Source: Candidatus Delongbacteria bacterium (GTDB lineage Bacteria > CAIWAD01 > BS150m-G50). Taken from it: a DNA stretch of 13,409 nt. The DNA lies in assembly GCA_016784425.1 (NCBI GenBank), contig JADHUQ010000052.1, forward strand, positions 1 to 13,409, written 5' to 3'. Positions 1 through 6,526 of this stretch are shown one piece after another (the first letter of the stretch is position 1; the number at the start of each line of letters is the position of its first letter). The notes beneath the pieces are model-generated. The model searched no databases. It worked only from the letters and a program-made list of their open reading frames with translations, and was not told where the DNA came from. The position numbers and the translations under genes were made by a program.

Positions 1-198
1 CGACTGCACCCTGGTGCGGTCACATCGCTTCCGTCAACATTAAAATGTTCTACGCCGCATACAGCGCGACTGCACCCTGGTGCGGTCACATCGCTTCCGT
101 CAACATTAAAATGTTCTACAATGCACACAGCGCGACTGCACCCTGGTGCAGTCACATCGCTTCCGTCAACATTGAATTGTTCTACACTGCACAGTGCT
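1..198. repeat. Three tandem 66-bp repeat units, array continues past window edge
   Basis: Units run 1-66, 67-132 and 133-198, each beginning CGACTGCACCCTGGTGC. Units 1 and 2 differ at only four bases, all inside one short segment (54-61 versus 120-127). Unit 3 has two further changes in the core and decays at its end, near 187-198, which marks the array edge. The period is exactly 22 codons, and both strands stay open in at least one frame. Each unit carries the palindrome GCACC-CT-GGTGC (6-17, 72-83, 138-149). Units 1 and 2 also carry AACATT-AA-AATGTT (36-49, 102-115), which is imperfect in unit 3. On the minus strand the repeats are in frame with the methyltransferase. The total copy number cannot be seen. 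Confidence 0.95.
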
Positions 199-851
199 TG
201 ACCGTCCCGGTTTTGAATATCTGCTTTACCGGGATCAATCCCCTCGCTGTCATAAGTTGCTGTCTGTGCCTGCCAACGCCGCGCCAGCCAGGCAAAGGTT
301 TGCCGGGAGAAAAAGCAGACATGGGTATCATCGTTTTTGTAATACCAGTCAGAGAATGTATCACGTCTGGGAGAGAAGGTCGTCATAAGTGCGAGATAGC
401 CGCCCGGCCGCAGCAAGGACCAGAGCAGATCCAGCTCCAGCAATGGATGATACAGGTGTTCTATCACTTCGGTGGCGGTGATAAAATCATATTGGTTCTT
501 GAGCACATCAGGATTATCTGCATAGATCGGATCGTAGATAGACATCCTGTGGCCAGCTTCTTCCAGCATCAACGAAAGCGTCGGTCCCGGTCCGGAACCA
601 AAATCCAAACCGCTGCCAGCGGGTGCCAGACGCTCAGCCAGCGGCCGTAACAGCCGCTCCAGAAAACGTCTATAGCCAGGGTCATCGGGGTGGTTGCGAT
701 GCAGATCATAGCGGGACTTCTCCACCCCGGGAGACAGGTGTTGATGAGCCGGCACAAAGACCAACTGGCACAGCGGGCAAAGATAATAATCACGCCCATC
801 CTGAAAAACCAGGTCGTTGGTGTTTGTATCACACATGGGGCAATGGAGCAT
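1..851 (-). CDS. Zinc-ribbon class I SAM methyltransferase with C-terminal 22-residue tandem repeats (3' end outside window)
   Basis: Predicted cytoplasmic SAM-dependent methyltransferase with unknown substrate. The frame opens at ATG 851 and has no stop before base 1, giving at least 283 residues. Residues C4, C7, C25 and C28 form a CX2C-X17-CX2C zinc ribbon; starting at the next ATG (M6) would lose C4. The SAM-binding motif GLDFGSGPG lies at 81-89, an acidic strand-2 end (YDP) at 106-108, TEVIEH at 127-132 and LLRPGGYL at 146-153. A segment with FSRQTFAWLARRW (181-193) is where related proteins approach their C-terminus. Here the frame continues through a linker (about 200-220) into three repeats beginning V223, V245 and V267, with the pattern VE(H/Q)FNVDGSDVTAPGCSRA. 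No good Shine-Dalgarno site was seen before the start; it begins 40 bp after trhA on the same strand and may be read from the trhA promoter. The methyltransferase domain is secure. Whether the repeats are a translated tail or an invading DNA repeat is open. Confidence 0.8.
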   Translation of the reverse strand, partial: MLHCPMCDTNTNDLVFQDGRDYYLCPLCQLVFVPAHQHLSPGVEKSRYDLHRNHPDDPGYRRFLERLLRPLAERLAPAGSGLDFGSGPGPTLSLMLEEAGHRMSIYDPIYADNPDVLKNQYDFITATEVIEHLYHPLLELDLLWSLLRPGGYLALMTTFSPRRDTFSDWYYKNDDTHVCFFSRQTFAWLARRWQAQTATYDSEGIDPGKADIQNRDGQALCSVEQFNVDGSDVTAPGCSRAVCIVEHFNVDGSDVTAPGCSRAVCGVEHFNVDGSDVTAPGCS

Positions 852-891
852 CTGTTTCTGTAGTCTCGTATTCAGAAGTGGTTGCCCTCTT

Positions 892-1551
892 TCAGACAGC
901 GAGCGGTATGACATAGAACAACACGGCAAAAAAATGTAGCACGCTTCCCGCCAGCACAAACAGGTGCCAGATTGCATGTCCAAAACGAAGTCGCCGCCAG
1001 GCGTAAAACCCACTCCCGACAGTATAGGCGAAACCACCAGCACCGAGTAGAACCAGTCCGCCGGTAGCAACATTGTCCAGCATCGGTTTGATTGCCACAA
1101 TGACTGCCCAGGACATGCCGAGATAGATGATTACTGAAAGCAGTCTGTGTTGTTGCAGGAGTGTCGTCTGGAAAGTCACACCGAGAATTGCCAGACCCCA
1201 GATAACGCCAAACAGTGACCACCCCCAGGGGCCGCGCAGGTTTACCAGCATGAACGGGGTGTAAGTTCCGGCGATGAGGATGAAGATGGCAGAATGATCC
1301 AGCAGACGGAAGATAGCTTTTGCACGCGGTTGCTGGATACCGTGATACAGGGTTGACGCCATATAGAGAAATATCAGTGTGCCGCCGAATACGCTGCAGC
1401 TGGTAATGTGCCAGGGATCGCCCAGTAGAACTGCGAACGCCGTCAGGATCGCCAAACCTGCGATAGCAAGCGCAACACCAACGCCGTGGGTGATACTGTT
1501 GGCAATTTCTTCACCGAGGGTATAGGGGCGGGGAGTCTTTAGCTTTGACAT
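892..1551 (-). CDS. trhA: TrhA / hemolysin III family (PAQR-like) integral membrane protein
   Basis: Inner-membrane protein of the hemolysin III/YqfA family, bacterial members of the PAQR superfamily; TrhA is linked to membrane-fluidity homeostasis, and the old hemolysin name is probably misleading. It has 219 residues, normal for the family, with about seven hydrophobic segments. The family signature is complete: E15 and the NSITH motif (18-22), S66-T-L-Y-H70, L84-D85-H86, GTYTP (95-99), and the C-terminal G191-H192-x3-H196 with H206. The histidines and acidic residue correspond to the membrane-embedded metal site of PAQR proteins. The ATG at 1551 lies about 25 bases downstream of a likely transcription start. 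The gene ends 40 bp before the zinc-ribbon methyltransferase on the same strand. The biochemical activity of the family is not settled. Confidence 0.92.
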   Translation of the reverse strand: MSKLKTPRPYTLGEEIANSITHGVGVALAIAGLAILTAFAVLLGDPWHITSCSVFGGTLIFLYMASTLYHGIQQPRAKAIFRLLDHSAIFILIAGTYTPFMLVNLRGPWGWSLFGVIWGLAILGVTFQTTLLQQHRLLSVIIYLGMSWAVIVAIKPMLDNVATGGLVLLGAGGFAYTVGSGFYAWRRLRFGHAIWHLFVLAGSVLHFFAVLFYVIPLAV

Positions 1552-1582
1552 GCTCAGGTCTCTTCAAACAGATAGTGGGCTG

Positions 1583-1611
1583 ATTGTATTTGCAGTATTG
1601 TCGCTTGCCAA
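1583..1611 (-). promoter_or_regulatory. Sigma70-like promoter of trhA
   Basis: On the minus strand, TTGGCA (1611-1606) is followed after exactly 17 bp by TACAAT (1588-1583). Each hexamer matches the consensus at five of six positions. The expected start is near 1576, leaving a leader of about 25 nt before the trhA ATG at 1551. The flavoprotein gene ends only 14 bp upstream at 1625, so trhA can be transcribed independently of it. Confidence 0.6.
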
Positions 1612-1624
1612 AACCGCTTAGCAT

Positions 1625-2731
1625 TCATCGTGGGGGTGGTTGGGAACTCTGGGTGACGGCAGCCGCATACTCCGCCCGCAAGCTCTCAACCAGTTCCTTC
1701 ACGGGCATGATCCGGTCCACACGCCAGGCGTTTGCACCCATGAAAGCGAAACCATCATCGAGTCGACCATGCTGGGCGTTATTCAACGCCAACGCAATGC
1801 AGTAGGGAGCCTGCCGGAAGTCGCAGGTATGAAGGCACTTCCAGGGACAGTTGAACGGTTTTTTGATGCCCGCATCTACATCTTCCAGAAAGCGGTTGCG
1901 CAGTGCACGCCCCGGCATGCCGACGGGGCTGTCGATGATAATGATATCTTCCTGGCGGCAATCCAGATAGGCCTGTTTGAATTTAACGGAAGCGTCACAT
2001 TCATCGGTGGCAACAAACCGGGTTGCCATCTGTACGCCCTGTACATCCATTTGCAGTATCCGGTGTATATCAGCGCCGTTATAGATACCACCGGCGGCAA
2101 TGACCGGAATCTGCTTTTTAAAGCGCTCCTCAAATGCCCTGACCACGGGAACTATTTCCTGCAACAGACTCTCGAGGGAGAAATCGGGATCTTCGATCTG
2201 ATCACGTTTGAATCCGAGATGCCCGCCAGCCGCTGGTCCTTCCACTACTATTGCATCCGGAACATGATCATACCTGTTTGCCCAGTAGCGAAAAATCAAC
2301 CTGGCTGCACGGGCGGAGGAAACGATAGGAATCACAGAAGTTTTGTAACGCTGTAATCTGTCCAGTGCAATTGTATCCGGTTTCATCAACGGAATACCTG
2401 CGCCCAGAAACACCAGCTCTACCTCCTCCTCCATGGCAACCAGCAACAGGTCATCATAATCCGTCAAAGCCAGCATTATATTGACACCGATGATACCGTC
2501 AGTCAGTCGTCGGGCACGCCGTATCTCTTTGCGCAAGGCTCGTCTGTTTGCCTCGCGGAAATTGTTCTGATAATCCGGTTCCTTCATACCTATGCCAGCG
2601 GAGCCGATCACGCCGATGCCCCCCTCGTTTGCTACGGCGGCAGCCAGCCCTGATAAGGAGATTCCCACGCTCATCCCACCCTGGATGATTGGCAGTGCAG
2701 CTTGAATTTTGCCGATCTTCAGCACCGGCAT
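1625..2731 (-). CDS. Nitronate monooxygenase / 2-nitropropane dioxygenase-family FMN enzyme
   Basis: Predicted cytoplasmic FMN-dependent TIM-barrel oxidoreductase of the nitronate monooxygenase/enoyl-ACP reductase II (FabK) superfamily. Counting from an in-frame TTG at 2746, the motifs are PIIQGGM (19-25) after the first strand, GVIGSAG (45-51), GPAAGGH (170-176) with the family's active-site histidine H176, VIAAGGI (215-221) and GVQMATRF (237-244) for phosphate binding. ATG 2731 is preferred over TTG 2746 because it gives MPVLKIG, like family N-termini; neither has a strong ribosome site. The length is 368 residues. The C-terminal part, usual in the longer bacterial subgroup, carries four close cysteines (C300, C304, C308, C316) before GANAWRVDRI. 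The protein ends in a proline-rich tail. True substrate is unknown: alkyl nitronate detoxification or an enoyl-reductase-like role are both possible. Confidence 0.85.
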   Translation of the reverse strand: MPVLKIGKIQAALPIIQGGMSVGISLSGLAAAVANEGGIGVIGSAGIGMKEPDYQNNFREANRRALRKEIRRARRLTDGIIGVNIMLALTDYDDLLLVAMEEEVELVFLGAGIPLMKPDTIALDRLQRYKTSVIPIVSSARAARLIFRYWANRYDHVPDAIVVEGPAAGGHLGFKRDQIEDPDFSLESLLQEIVPVVRAFEERFKKQIPVIAAGGIYNGADIHRILQMDVQGVQMATRFVATDECDASVKFKQAYLDCRQEDIIIIDSPVGMPGRALRNRFLEDVDAGIKKPFNCPWKCLHTCDFRQAPYCIALALNNAQHGRLDDGFAFMGANAWRVDRIMPVKELVESLRAEYAAAVTQSSQPPPR

Positions 2732-2773
2732 TTCTTTTGTATCCAATTAATCCCGCTTTTTAAACTTGTCGCA

Positions 2774-2789
2774 TTCAGTGGTAACTGAA
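2774..2789. repeat. Small perfect hairpin in leader of flavoprotein gene
   Basis: TTCAGT-GGTA-ACTGAA is a 6-bp perfect inverted repeat with a 4-nt loop. It lies 43 bp upstream of the flavoprotein ATG. It has no T-tract and is too weak for a terminator. An operator half-site pair is possible but unsupported. Confidence 0.35.
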
Positions 2790-2808
2790 GTCTGTTTCGC
2801 TGTCACCT

Positions 2809-2837
2809 TTATTACAGGGCCGCTGGTTGTCTTACAA
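2809..2837 (-). promoter_or_regulatory. Weak candidate promoter for the flavoprotein gene
   Basis: On the minus strand, TTGTAA (2837-2832) is followed after 17 bp by TAATAA (2814-2809); an overlapping TGTAAT (2816-2811) gives a better -10 with a 15-bp spacer. The match is poor. It is noted because the 200-bp gap between the upstream methyltransferase and this gene is the largest one on this strand and the natural place for a new transcription start. Confidence 0.22.
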
Positions 2838-2945
2838 TTCGCAACGTTGAAGTTAATATGTTGCTGTGCATCTTAAAAGTACTTCAGGGGATCAGTTGAC
2901 TCCACAATTATCTCCGGTCGTGAAACACTCCAATGCCTTCATCAC

Positions 2946-3713
2946 TCATCCTATCCGCTTAACTAACCTGAAAGCCACTGAATAGGGACGTGTGCGGCTG
3001 TTGCGCAGCATCTGGGCATCGGCAGCCAGTTGGTATCGTTCAGGTGATATATGGGGCTCATCAAAATCGGTAACTTCAAAACCGGTCTCCCGAAAGACCT
3101 TCCAGTAGTAAGATAACGGTCGGTGAAACCAGATGAAATCGGACTTGAAGTGCCCCCAGGGGGGGTCAACCCGACGGCAGGTTTCGAAGTAGTTGAAATC
3201 CCAGTGATAGCTGACACCTCCGGAGTTACCAGGTTTCACTTCGGCGTCTCCCTGGGAAAAGCAGGGATGGGAAAACACCAGTACCGCCGCGCCGCCCGGC
3301 TTCAGTACGCGGTGGAAAGCTGATATTGTGCCCTCGAGGTCGGGAACATCCATCAGTACATAGTTGGCAATCAACAGGTCAAATGATGAATCTGCCAGTC
3401 CCTGCAGCCTCGTGCAGGAGTCTACCTGGTAATCAATGGTATTGCTCTTACTCCTGGCGATGGCAATCATCCGCTCAGACAAATCGACACCGGTAACCGT
3501 GGCGCCCTTTTGATGCAGCTGTCGTGCGAGGTAACCGGTACCACAGCCTGCATCCAGAACCTTGAGTCCGTTGACATCAGCGGCAAATTGCCACAGCACT
3601 GGATCCGAATTGAGGCGGCGGTTGTTATCCCCCGCATCACCTACCTGCTGGTCCCAGTCGCTCGCAACCCTGTTCCAGAAGTCGCGGACTTCATCCTGCT
3701 GCTCTTTACTCAT
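2946..3713 (-). CDS. Class I SAM-dependent methyltransferase (Methyltransf_11/25-like)
   Basis: Predicted soluble methyltransferase of 255 residues, substrate unknown. The N-terminus (about 8-21, VRDFWNRVASDWDQ) is the helical lid common in small-molecule methyltransferases. Motif I is V52-LDAGCGTGYLAR, followed by the acidic end of strand 2, VTGVDLS (73-79). The segment around SFDLLIANYVLMDVPD is motif II/post-II, and LKPGGAAVLVFSHPCF is motif III. Beyond the core, an aromatic-rich segment (about residues 168-205, with several W, Y and F) probably shapes the substrate pocket. ATG 3713 has GGAG nine bases upstream. It follows glgC by 64 bp on the same strand with no visible terminator between, so it is probably the last gene of the glucan operon. 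Whether it acts on a sugar, lipid or quinone cannot be told from the sequence. Confidence 0.85.
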   Translation of the reverse strand: MSKEQQDEVRDFWNRVASDWDQQVGDAGDNNRRLNSDPVLWQFAADVNGLKVLDAGCGTGYLARQLHQKGATVTGVDLSERMIAIARSKSNTIDYQVDSCTRLQGLADSSFDLLIANYVLMDVPDLEGTISAFHRVLKPGGAAVLVFSHPCFSQGDAEVKPGNSGGVSYHWDFNYFETCRRVDPPWGHFKSDFIWFHRPLSYYWKVFRETGFEVTDFDEPHISPERYQLAADAQMLRNSRTRPYSVAFRLVKRIG

Positions 3714-3777
3714 GCAATGCGGCTCCAGTACTTGTCGGGGAGTTGCTCGAGTGGCCCAGCTTCACCTTATGGCTTCT

Positions 3778-5010
3778 CTAATCGAAGTGATAATCCGAAG
3801 GGATAACCACGATACCATTATCAGTGACGGGAAACAGTTTGCGGTCACTTTCCAGGTCGCACCCGACCTGGACTCCATCGGGTATCTTGACCCTTTTATC
3901 GATAATGGCCCGGTTGATGAGGCAGTGTCGACCCACATCAACATCGTCCATCAGAATGGAATCGTTGACTTGCGCCTGGCTGTGTACCTGTACACGGGGT
4001 GATAGAATCGATCGTTCCACCCTGCCACCACTGATGATGACTCCACCAGAGGTCAATGAGTTGAGAGCCACACCCACCCGATCCCCCTGGTTGAAGACAA
4101 ATTTGGCGGGTGGATGGCTCCCCTGATAGGTGTAGATCGGCCAGCCCGGGGAGTAGAGATCAAATTGGGGATTAACGTTGATCAGGTCGATGGAGGTGTC
4201 ATAATAGGCGTCCAGCGTCCCGATATCCCGCCAGTAGCGGGTCTGACCCTCATCATCCGTGAAAGGAAAGGCGAACACCTTCTTTCCCTCAATCATCTCT
4301 GGTATGATATCTGTCCCAAAATCGTGGTTGGAGCTGCGTTTGGCGTCCTGAATGAGACGCCGTACCAGTTCACGGGTAGAAAAAATGTAGACCCCCATGC
4401 TGCAGAGGGATAAAGTCTCATCCCCGGGGATGGTGTCCGGCTGTTCCGGTTTCTCGTTAAAACGTGTCACATGCTGCTTCGCATCCACACTTATCACTCC
4501 GAAGCGAGTTGCTTCATCACGCGGCAGCGGCAGACAGGCGACTGTAAGATCGGCTTTCCGTTCTATGTGAAACTCCAGCATGCGCCCGTAGTCCATCTTG
4601 TAAATGTGATCACCAGAGAGAATCAACACCTGTTCCGGGTTCTCATCCTTGATTACGAACAGGTTCTGGTAAATCGCATCTGCGGTCCCCTTGTACCAGG
4701 TTTCGGTATAAAATTGCGGTGGTAGAGCAGTGATATGCTCACCCAGTCGGGAGCTGAAAACGTTCCATCCCAGCTTCAAGTGCCGGTCCAGCGAATGTGA
4801 CTTGTATTGAACCACCAGGTTGATCCGCCGCAGTCCGGAATTAAGACAGTTGGAAAGAGTGAAGTCGATGATACGATACTTACCACCGAAACTGACTGCT
4901 GGTTTGGAGCGCTCGCGGGTCAAAGGAAAGAGGCGTTGACCAACACCGCCCGCCAGTATAAATACGGAGGTCCTTTTTAACTTTTGAATCGTGTGTTCCA
5001 CAATCTTCAT
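3778..5010 (-). CDS. glgC: Glucose-1-phosphate adenylyltransferase (ADP-glucose pyrophosphorylase)
   Basis: Catalyses ATP + glucose-1-phosphate to ADP-glucose + PPi, the committed step of bacterial glycogen synthesis. It has 410 residues, slightly shorter than the E. coli enzyme. The nucleotidyltransferase domain begins with LAGGVGQRLFPLT (19-31) and KPAVSFGGKYRIIDF (36-50, K36 at the conserved regulatory-site lysine position). WYKGTADAIYQN (105-116), LSGDHIYKMDY (131-141, catalytic D134) and FNEKP (184-188, K187 contacting glucose-1-phosphate) follow. YWRDIGTLDAYY (259-270) leads into a C-terminal left-handed beta-helix with hexapeptide repeats (about 300-395). The ATG is one base after the glgA TGA. 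Its ribosome site, AGGGGGA, lies inside the last glgA codons, so translation is probably coupled. Effector preference (fructose-1,6-bisphosphate, fructose-6-phosphate or AMP) cannot be read with confidence. Confidence 0.96.
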   Translation of the reverse strand: MKIVEHTIQKLKRTSVFILAGGVGQRLFPLTRERSKPAVSFGGKYRIIDFTLSNCLNSGLRRINLVVQYKSHSLDRHLKLGWNVFSSRLGEHITALPPQFYTETWYKGTADAIYQNLFVIKDENPEQVLILSGDHIYKMDYGRMLEFHIERKADLTVACLPLPRDEATRFGVISVDAKQHVTRFNEKPEQPDTIPGDETLSLCSMGVYIFSTRELVRRLIQDAKRSSNHDFGTDIIPEMIEGKKVFAFPFTDDEGQTRYWRDIGTLDAYYDTSIDLINVNPQFDLYSPGWPIYTYQGSHPPAKFVFNQGDRVGVALNSLTSGGVIISGGRVERSILSPRVQVHSQAQVNDSILMDDVDVGRHCLINRAIIDKRVKIPDGVQVGCDLESDRKLFPVTDNGIVVIPSDYHFD

Positions 5011-5011
5011 C

Positions 5012-6487
5012 TCAGGTTCCCCCTGTTAACTGGCGATACAAATCAAGGTATCTGGCGGCGGAGTTATTCCAGGAGTGGTCTTCCTGCATGCCGTTTCGTT
5101 GCAGTTTAGCCCATTTGTCCGGTTGCCGGTACAGACGGACTGCCCGACCTGTGGCTTGGAGGAGCCCCTCCGCATCGTACTCGCTGAAAAGAAATCCGTT
5201 CCCATTACCACTGGTTTCATCCCACTCTTTGACTGTATCACGCAGGCCCCCGGTACTGTAAACCAGGGGCACTGTGCCGTAGCGCAGGCTGTAGAGCTGG
5301 TTCAAACCACAGGGTTCATAACGGGAAGGCATCAGAAACAGATCCGACCCTGCTTCGATGCGGTGGGCCAGGCCGTTATCATAACCGGCGATGAAAGCCA
5401 TGCGCCCGGGATATTTTGTGGCCGCAGCGGTCAAAGCCTTTTCAAAACGGCGCTCTCCCGTACCAAGAATCACCAGTTGCATCCCTGTGGCGAGGATCCT
5501 GCTCAATGCTTCCAGCAACAGGTCACATCCCTTCTGGTGAACCAGGCGTGATACAACCCCCCCCAGGGGCGCCGTTACTGATTTGAGGCCGCATTCCTGG
5601 CAGAGAGCTACTTTGGCAGACTGCTTTCCCGCCAGATCTTCAGCTGTGTAATGTGAGTCAAGGTGTGGATCGGCAGCGGGGTTCCAGACATTGATATCAA
5701 TCCCGTTGAGCAGTCCGGTCAGTTGGGCCTGTCGCTCCTGCAATACCCCCTCCAACCCGAAGCCATGTTCAACGGTTTTGATCTCTTCGGCGTAAGTCGG
5801 ACTGACGGTGTTGATATGATCCGCATAGTGGATACCGGCCTTCAGCACATTCATCTGACCGTGGAATTCCAATGGTGCCAGGGGCGCTACCCAACCGCTG
5901 TCCAGGCCTGCCCTTACCGCGGAGCTAGCAGGATAACGGCCCTGGTAACCGAGATTGTGAATCGTCAACAGCGTTTTGGGGTCGCAGCCGATATGGTAAC
6001 GTGAAGGCTGTTCCCGCAATAACAGGGGGATCAAAGCGGTGTGATAGTCGTTGAGATGCAACAAATGAGGACGAAGCTTCAGGGCCACCAGGGAGGCAAG
6101 TACCGCTTCCTGGAAAAAGAAAAACCGCTCATCTTCATCCGGCCATGGCTCACCGCTACCGGGGATTGTGTAGATTCCGGTCCGGTCGAAAAACCGCTCC
6201 TGCTCAATAAAGTACAGCTGCAGGCCTGCTTCACCACTGTCAGCCTGAAAGAGACGGGCGGTAAGTTCGAATCGGTTTTCACCAACTGTGAGCCGGTCAT
6301 ATCCGGAAACCGGGGTGATACCATAACGCTCCCGGTCGATCTCTCCATGGAGTGGCAGAAACAGGGTGACAGCCACACCAGACCGCGCCAGGGCTGCCGG
6401 TAGCGCCCCGGCCACATCAGCCAATCCGCCCGCTTTGGCATACGGTGCCATTTCCGCCGTAATAAAAGCCACCCGCAATTTGGTCAC
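5012..6487 (-). CDS. glgA: Glycogen (starch) synthase, GT5, ADP-glucose-using
   Basis: Transfers glucose from ADP-glucose to the non-reducing end of an alpha-1,4-glucan; cytoplasmic. It has 491 residues, close to the usual 477-490. The GT-B fold starts with VAFITAEMAPYAKAGGLADV (KAGGL 18-22, the ADP-glucose-binding loop). HLNDYHTAL (144-152) stands where many homologues have HxHDWHT. HNLGYQG (177-183), NTVSPTYAEEI (226-236), NGID (261-264) and VSRLVHQKG (312-320, with R314 and K319) follow. SRYEPCGLNQLY (388-399) holds the catalytic E391; the usual EPCGLTQ is EPCGLNQ here. STGGLRDTV follows at 411-419. The start is GTG 6487, supported by AGAGGTAA seven bases upstream. It sits 39 bp after the GalT-like gene and one base before glgC, so it belongs to the same operon. 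The N-to-C motif order is complete and there is no sign of damage. Confidence 0.97.
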   Translation of the reverse strand: MTKLRVAFITAEMAPYAKAGGLADVAGALPAALARSGVAVTLFLPLHGEIDRERYGITPVSGYDRLTVGENRFELTARLFQADSGEAGLQLYFIEQERFFDRTGIYTIPGSGEPWPDEDERFFFFQEAVLASLVALKLRPHLLHLNDYHTALIPLLLREQPSRYHIGCDPKTLLTIHNLGYQGRYPASSAVRAGLDSGWVAPLAPLEFHGQMNVLKAGIHYADHINTVSPTYAEEIKTVEHGFGLEGVLQERQAQLTGLLNGIDINVWNPAADPHLDSHYTAEDLAGKQSAKVALCQECGLKSVTAPLGGVVSRLVHQKGCDLLLEALSRILATGMQLVILGTGERRFEKALTAAATKYPGRMAFIAGYDNGLAHRIEAGSDLFLMPSRYEPCGLNQLYSLRYGTVPLVYSTGGLRDTVKEWDETSGNGNGFLFSEYDAEGLLQATGRAVRLYRQPDKWAKLQRNGMQEDHSWNNSAARYLDLYRQLTGGT

Positions 6488-6526
6488 CGTTTGATTACCT
6501 CTGCTTCAGTCAAGTTACCGACCCCG

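Noticed and set aside
1..198. Tandem repeats as a CRISPR array
   Set aside because: The conserved part is more than 50 bp and the variable part only about 8-10 bp, far too short for spacers; no cas gene is near and the period is a whole number of codons.
45..650. Plus-strand 201-codon open frame through the repeats
   Set aside because: It is antisense to a minus-strand frame with clear methyltransferase and zinc-ribbon motifs, and its own translation shows no recognisable domain beyond the repeats.
1640..2356. Plus-strand 238-codon open frame
   Set aside because: It lies wholly opposite the flavoprotein gene, whose product has continuous family motifs; the antisense translation shows no domain.
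3714..3777. Possible tRNA or terminator in the gap after glgC
   Set aside because: The 64 bases contain no cloverleaf or T-arm match and no stable stem with a T-tract.
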